This document shows, piece by piece, positions 14,319-16,061 of a stretch of 16,061 nucleotides of DNA; position 1 is the stretch's first letter; every line of letters starts with the position of its first letter. The notes below the pieces were generated by a model, which was not told the DNA's origin, ran no database searches, and worked only from the letters and a program-made list of their open reading frames with translations. Source of the DNA: JAAFIP01 sp031428975 (lineage in GTDB: Bacteria > Pseudomonadota > Gammaproteobacteria > Burkholderiales > Burkholderiaceae_C); NCBI GenBank assembly GCA_031428975.1, contig JANOYR010000232.1:1-16061 (forward strand), read 5' to 3'. Made by a program: the position numbers and the translations under genes.

Positions 14319-14455
14319 ACGTCATTGCCACATGGCCATACCGCGCTATTTAAATATGACCAAAAATTTATTAAAAATCTCTAGCTGTATGTCTACGCGT
14401 CCTACGTGCGCATACGAGTGGGGGTTGGGCTGCGTGGCGCAGCGTGATGACTCAC
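14319..14455 (+). promoter_or_regulatory. Conserved leader block B upstream of the second lipoprotein gene
   Basis: This is the second copy of the leader block at 13306-13445, roughly three-quarters identical by eye. GTCA/GCCA words keep the same spacing, followed by GCTATTTAAATATGACC, ATCTCTAGC, a hairpin and GTTGGGCTG. The hairpin arms TGTATG (14386-14391) and CATACG (14411-14416) still pair, with one position changed from C-G to U-G. That supports an RNA structure. It ends about 35 bases before ATG 14491. Confidence 0.65.
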
Positions 14456-14479
14456 AAATTTGATTAACTTTAAATAATT

Positions 14480-14487
14480 GGAGGTGA
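14480..14487 (+). promoter_or_regulatory. Strong ribosome binding site of the cassette 3 lipoprotein
   Basis: GGAGGTGA is a full anti-16S match 3 bases before ATG 14491, short spacing but clearly deciding this start. Confidence 0.8.
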
Positions 14488-14490
14488 TAA

Positions 14491-15015
14491 ATGAAACCAG
14501 ATAAGCATGCACTATTTCGTCGATTGCGACGAACGCCGCATATCTTCGCAGTAGGGCTGGCAGGTCTTTTAACGGCATGCTCGCCACCTGCAAGCAATCA
14601 ATCAACCGAAGAGAAGGCTGCATCTATGGAAAGGTCCTCGGTATCACAGAAGGCTGCTCGCTTGAGTAGCGATATAAAAAAACTACATGAAAAATTGGTT
14701 GATGAAAAAAAGATGAAAGCGCACGAAGAGAACAGGGCGCTATCCACAGCTCTCATCAGCCAATACATACCAAAAGGCACAAGCTTTGATGAAGCTGAAG
14801 TGCTACTAAAAGCGGCTGGATTTGAGGTAATGCCCAGAGGCAATTCGAATTATCCAGATTCATCGCCAGAACGATACGCTGGATATTCTAGAAAAAAACT
14901 TGACTCAATGCCCATGTCATTAACTGAAATATCAGTGCTTTTATTTCCAAAATCATCAACTGACTACTCAGCTGTAATCAACTTAACTTCTATTCTGTTA
15001 ACTACTTACCCCTAA
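14491..15015 (+). CDS. Putative lipoprotein, candidate immunity protein (cassette 3)
   Basis: This 174-residue protein of unknown family has a clear lipoprotein signal: basic n-region, hydrophobic core VGLAGL, lipobox LTAC with C30. S at +2 is compatible with outer-membrane sorting. Residues about 40-85 are charged and helical, likely a coiled coil (EEKAASMERS, DIKKLHEKLVDEKK). The end half holds YIPKGTSFDEAEVLLKAAGFEV, a compact motif seen in small envelope proteins, then a beta-rich tail. It lies 11 bases before cargo 3 and is AT-rich. It differs in sequence from the lipoprotein at 13478, as expected if each lipoprotein matches a different effector. Immunity function is inference. Confidence 0.78.
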   Translation: MKPDKHALFRRLRRTPHIFAVGLAGLLTACSPPASNQSTEEKAASMERSSVSQKAARLSSDIKKLHEKLVDEKKMKAHEENRALSTALISQYIPKGTSFDEAEVLLKAAGFEVMPRGNSNYPDSSPERYAGYSRKKLDSMPMSLTEISVLLFPKSSTDYSAVINLTSILLTTYP

Positions 15016-15026
15016 TGGAGATTCAA

Positions 15027-16061
15027 ATGGCTCAAGAAACAATTACCGTAAATTACAAACCTCTTGGAATCGCTCTAGGCACTGGTACTATTTTTTATCA
15101 TGAGACGATTATTTATACCAATGCTAGTGGTGCAAAATTCGTTGCTAGCTGCTACAACGCAAGTGGAACAAGCGGGAGCGGGAGTGCTGGATCACAAGCA
15201 TATTCAAATGCTAGCTCTGTGGTTGAAGCTGCTACGGGGTTACCGACAGTATTTGGGAAATTAATTTGCAAAAGTGGGTCTATTGATGATCCTATATTAC
15301 GAAATGCACTTGGCGATATTAATAGCCTGACAACAAATCAAAATCCTAGCGTGACTGTGGCTACAGGTACTAATTTAAGTACACAATGGGCAAAAATCGT
15401 CCAAGCTGAAACTGAGATCACCAATGCCAATTTCAACTACTCACCGCTAACGCTCAATTCAAACTCTGCCGCAAATACTGCGCTAACAGCTGCTGGCATC
15501 ACGCCACCTTCTGACATTGGTATGTCGGGCGCGCATTGGGCACCAGCGGGCGGGCGTATCCTACCTACATCACTCACCCCAGCATCCAATATTGATGAGC
15601 CGTCTGTCAACACCGATGCACTTGGTAACCGCACGTTCTCGCTCATTGAAAAAGACAGTGCAGGCCACAAACTAGATGCCTATTCACTGACTACTAGCGT
15701 CGATGGAAAAACCGTGACAGGAAAGATCGACTCCAACGGCGACAATGCATGGGACAGAACAGAAACGGTTGTTGTACAAGCAGATGGCAGCACGGTAGAC
15801 GATGTTAAAAACCTCAACAACAACGGCAGTCTCAAAAGCGAAACTACGCTGACAACTAACGCCACCGCCACTCTGTCCACCCTAGCCGAAGACCAAAACG
15901 GCGACGGCGTAGTCGATAAAACCACCACCAAGCTTGATGCCGACCACAACGGCAAGCCTGAGAGCACCGTGGTGGCCATCACAGGCGGCGACACCACCAA
16001 CAGCGTGGATGCCAACCAAAACGGAAACTACGAGACGGTGAACACGCTGCACACCAACGGA
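15027..16061 (+). CDS. Putative T1SS-exported effector (cassette 3), partial, 3' end outside window
   Basis: The frame is open from ATG 15027 (GGAG 7 bases upstream) to the window end, giving 345 residues with no signal peptide. The N-terminal domain (about 1-180) is unrelated to cargo 1. It has FYHETIIYTNASG (H25) and NYSPLTLNSNSAANTALTAAGI (N144-S147), then GAHWAPAGG. An H..YT..G strand followed by an N-S-N-S helix recalls permuted papain-like/NlpC-P60-like domains found in RTX-type proteins, but no catalytic cysteine is obvious, so this is tentative. Calcium-like loop DSNGDNAWD (235-243) follows. From residue 284 the protein is nearly identical to cargo 1 (DQNGDGVVD, DADHNGKPE, DANQNGNYE). 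Repeats like those of cargo 1 are expected beyond the edge. Probably secreted by the adjacent T1SS. Confidence 0.85.
   Translation, partial: MAQETITVNYKPLGIALGTGTIFYHETIIYTNASGAKFVASCYNASGTSGSGSAGSQAYSNASSVVEAATGLPTVFGKLICKSGSIDDPILRNALGDINSLTTNQNPSVTVATGTNLSTQWAKIVQAETEITNANFNYSPLTLNSNSAANTALTAAGITPPSDIGMSGAHWAPAGGRILPTSLTPASNIDEPSVNTDALGNRTFSLIEKDSAGHKLDAYSLTTSVDGKTVTGKIDSNGDNAWDRTETVVVQADGSTVDDVKNLNNNGSLKSETTLTTNATATLSTLAEDQNGDGVVDKTTTKLDADHNGKPESTVVAITGGDTTNSVDANQNGNYETVNTLHTNG
15877..16061 (+). repeat. 185-base module shared with cargo 1, copy 2
   Basis: This matches 11852-12036 with 7 substitutions, 6 of them clustered at the codons for VAD versus KPE. The match runs to the window edge and very likely continues outside. 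Confidence 0.93.

Noticed and set aside
13306..14455. Integron attC sites between cassettes
   Set aside because: Repeats between gene pairs suggested this, but no paired GTTRRRY / RYYYAAC core sites bound the blocks, the cassettes hold two genes, and no integrase is visible.

Overview
The window looks like chromosome from a betaproteobacterium of the order Burkholderiales, most likely Comamonadaceae. This is inferred from the TRAP-transporter plus 5-oxoprolinase repertoire, codon use, and dispersed hairpin repeats that read through coding sequence as 'SVRAELVEAL'. No rRNA, tRNA, integrase, transposase or CRISPR array is visible. The window is cut at both ends inside genes: a 5-oxoprolinase on the left and a secreted effector on the right.

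Left half (1-6309, all minus strand, transcribed right to left). A compact six-gene operon encodes a DUF1445/D-glutamate-cyclase-family protein, a TRAP substrate-binding protein (DctP), the TRAP small permease (DctQ), the large permease (DctM), a second DctP paralogue, and the first 490 residues of a 5-oxoprolinase. Together they suggest uptake of a small carboxylate, conversion of D-glutamate to 5-oxoproline, and ATP-driven opening of 5-oxoproline to glutamate. Two binding proteins appear to serve one permease pair.

Middle (6310-9915). A divergent intergenic region leads to a plus-strand type I secretion (T1SS) pair: a PrtD-type ABC exporter ATPase and a HlyD/PrtE-type membrane fusion protein, coupled by an ATGA overlap. 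The start region of the ATPase carries a run of 13 C and two overlapping start codons in different frames, which could make it phase-variable. The fusion protein carries two in-frame REP-like hairpins. No TolC partner is in the window.

Right half (9976-16061, plus strand). Three successive pairs follow, each an envelope-anchored protein (two clear lipoproteins and one membrane-anchored beta-propeller) directly followed by a leaderless protein that looks like T1SS cargo. Cargo 1 (11194-13212) begins with a phospholipase A2 domain of the parvovirus VP1u type, followed by Ca-binding loops and eight 38-residue repeats. The second cargo position (14001-14309) holds only a short ORF, probably a remnant. 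Cargo 3 (15027 to window end) has an unrelated N-terminal domain, then switches to a module 178/185 bp identical to that of cargo 1. Both lipoprotein genes are preceded by a conserved block of about 140 bp containing a hairpin. This architecture resembles a polymorphic toxin/immunity cassette array served by a dedicated T1SS: variable N-termini, a shared C-terminal secretion part, and lipoproteins as candidate immunity proteins. The toxin and immunity roles are inference.
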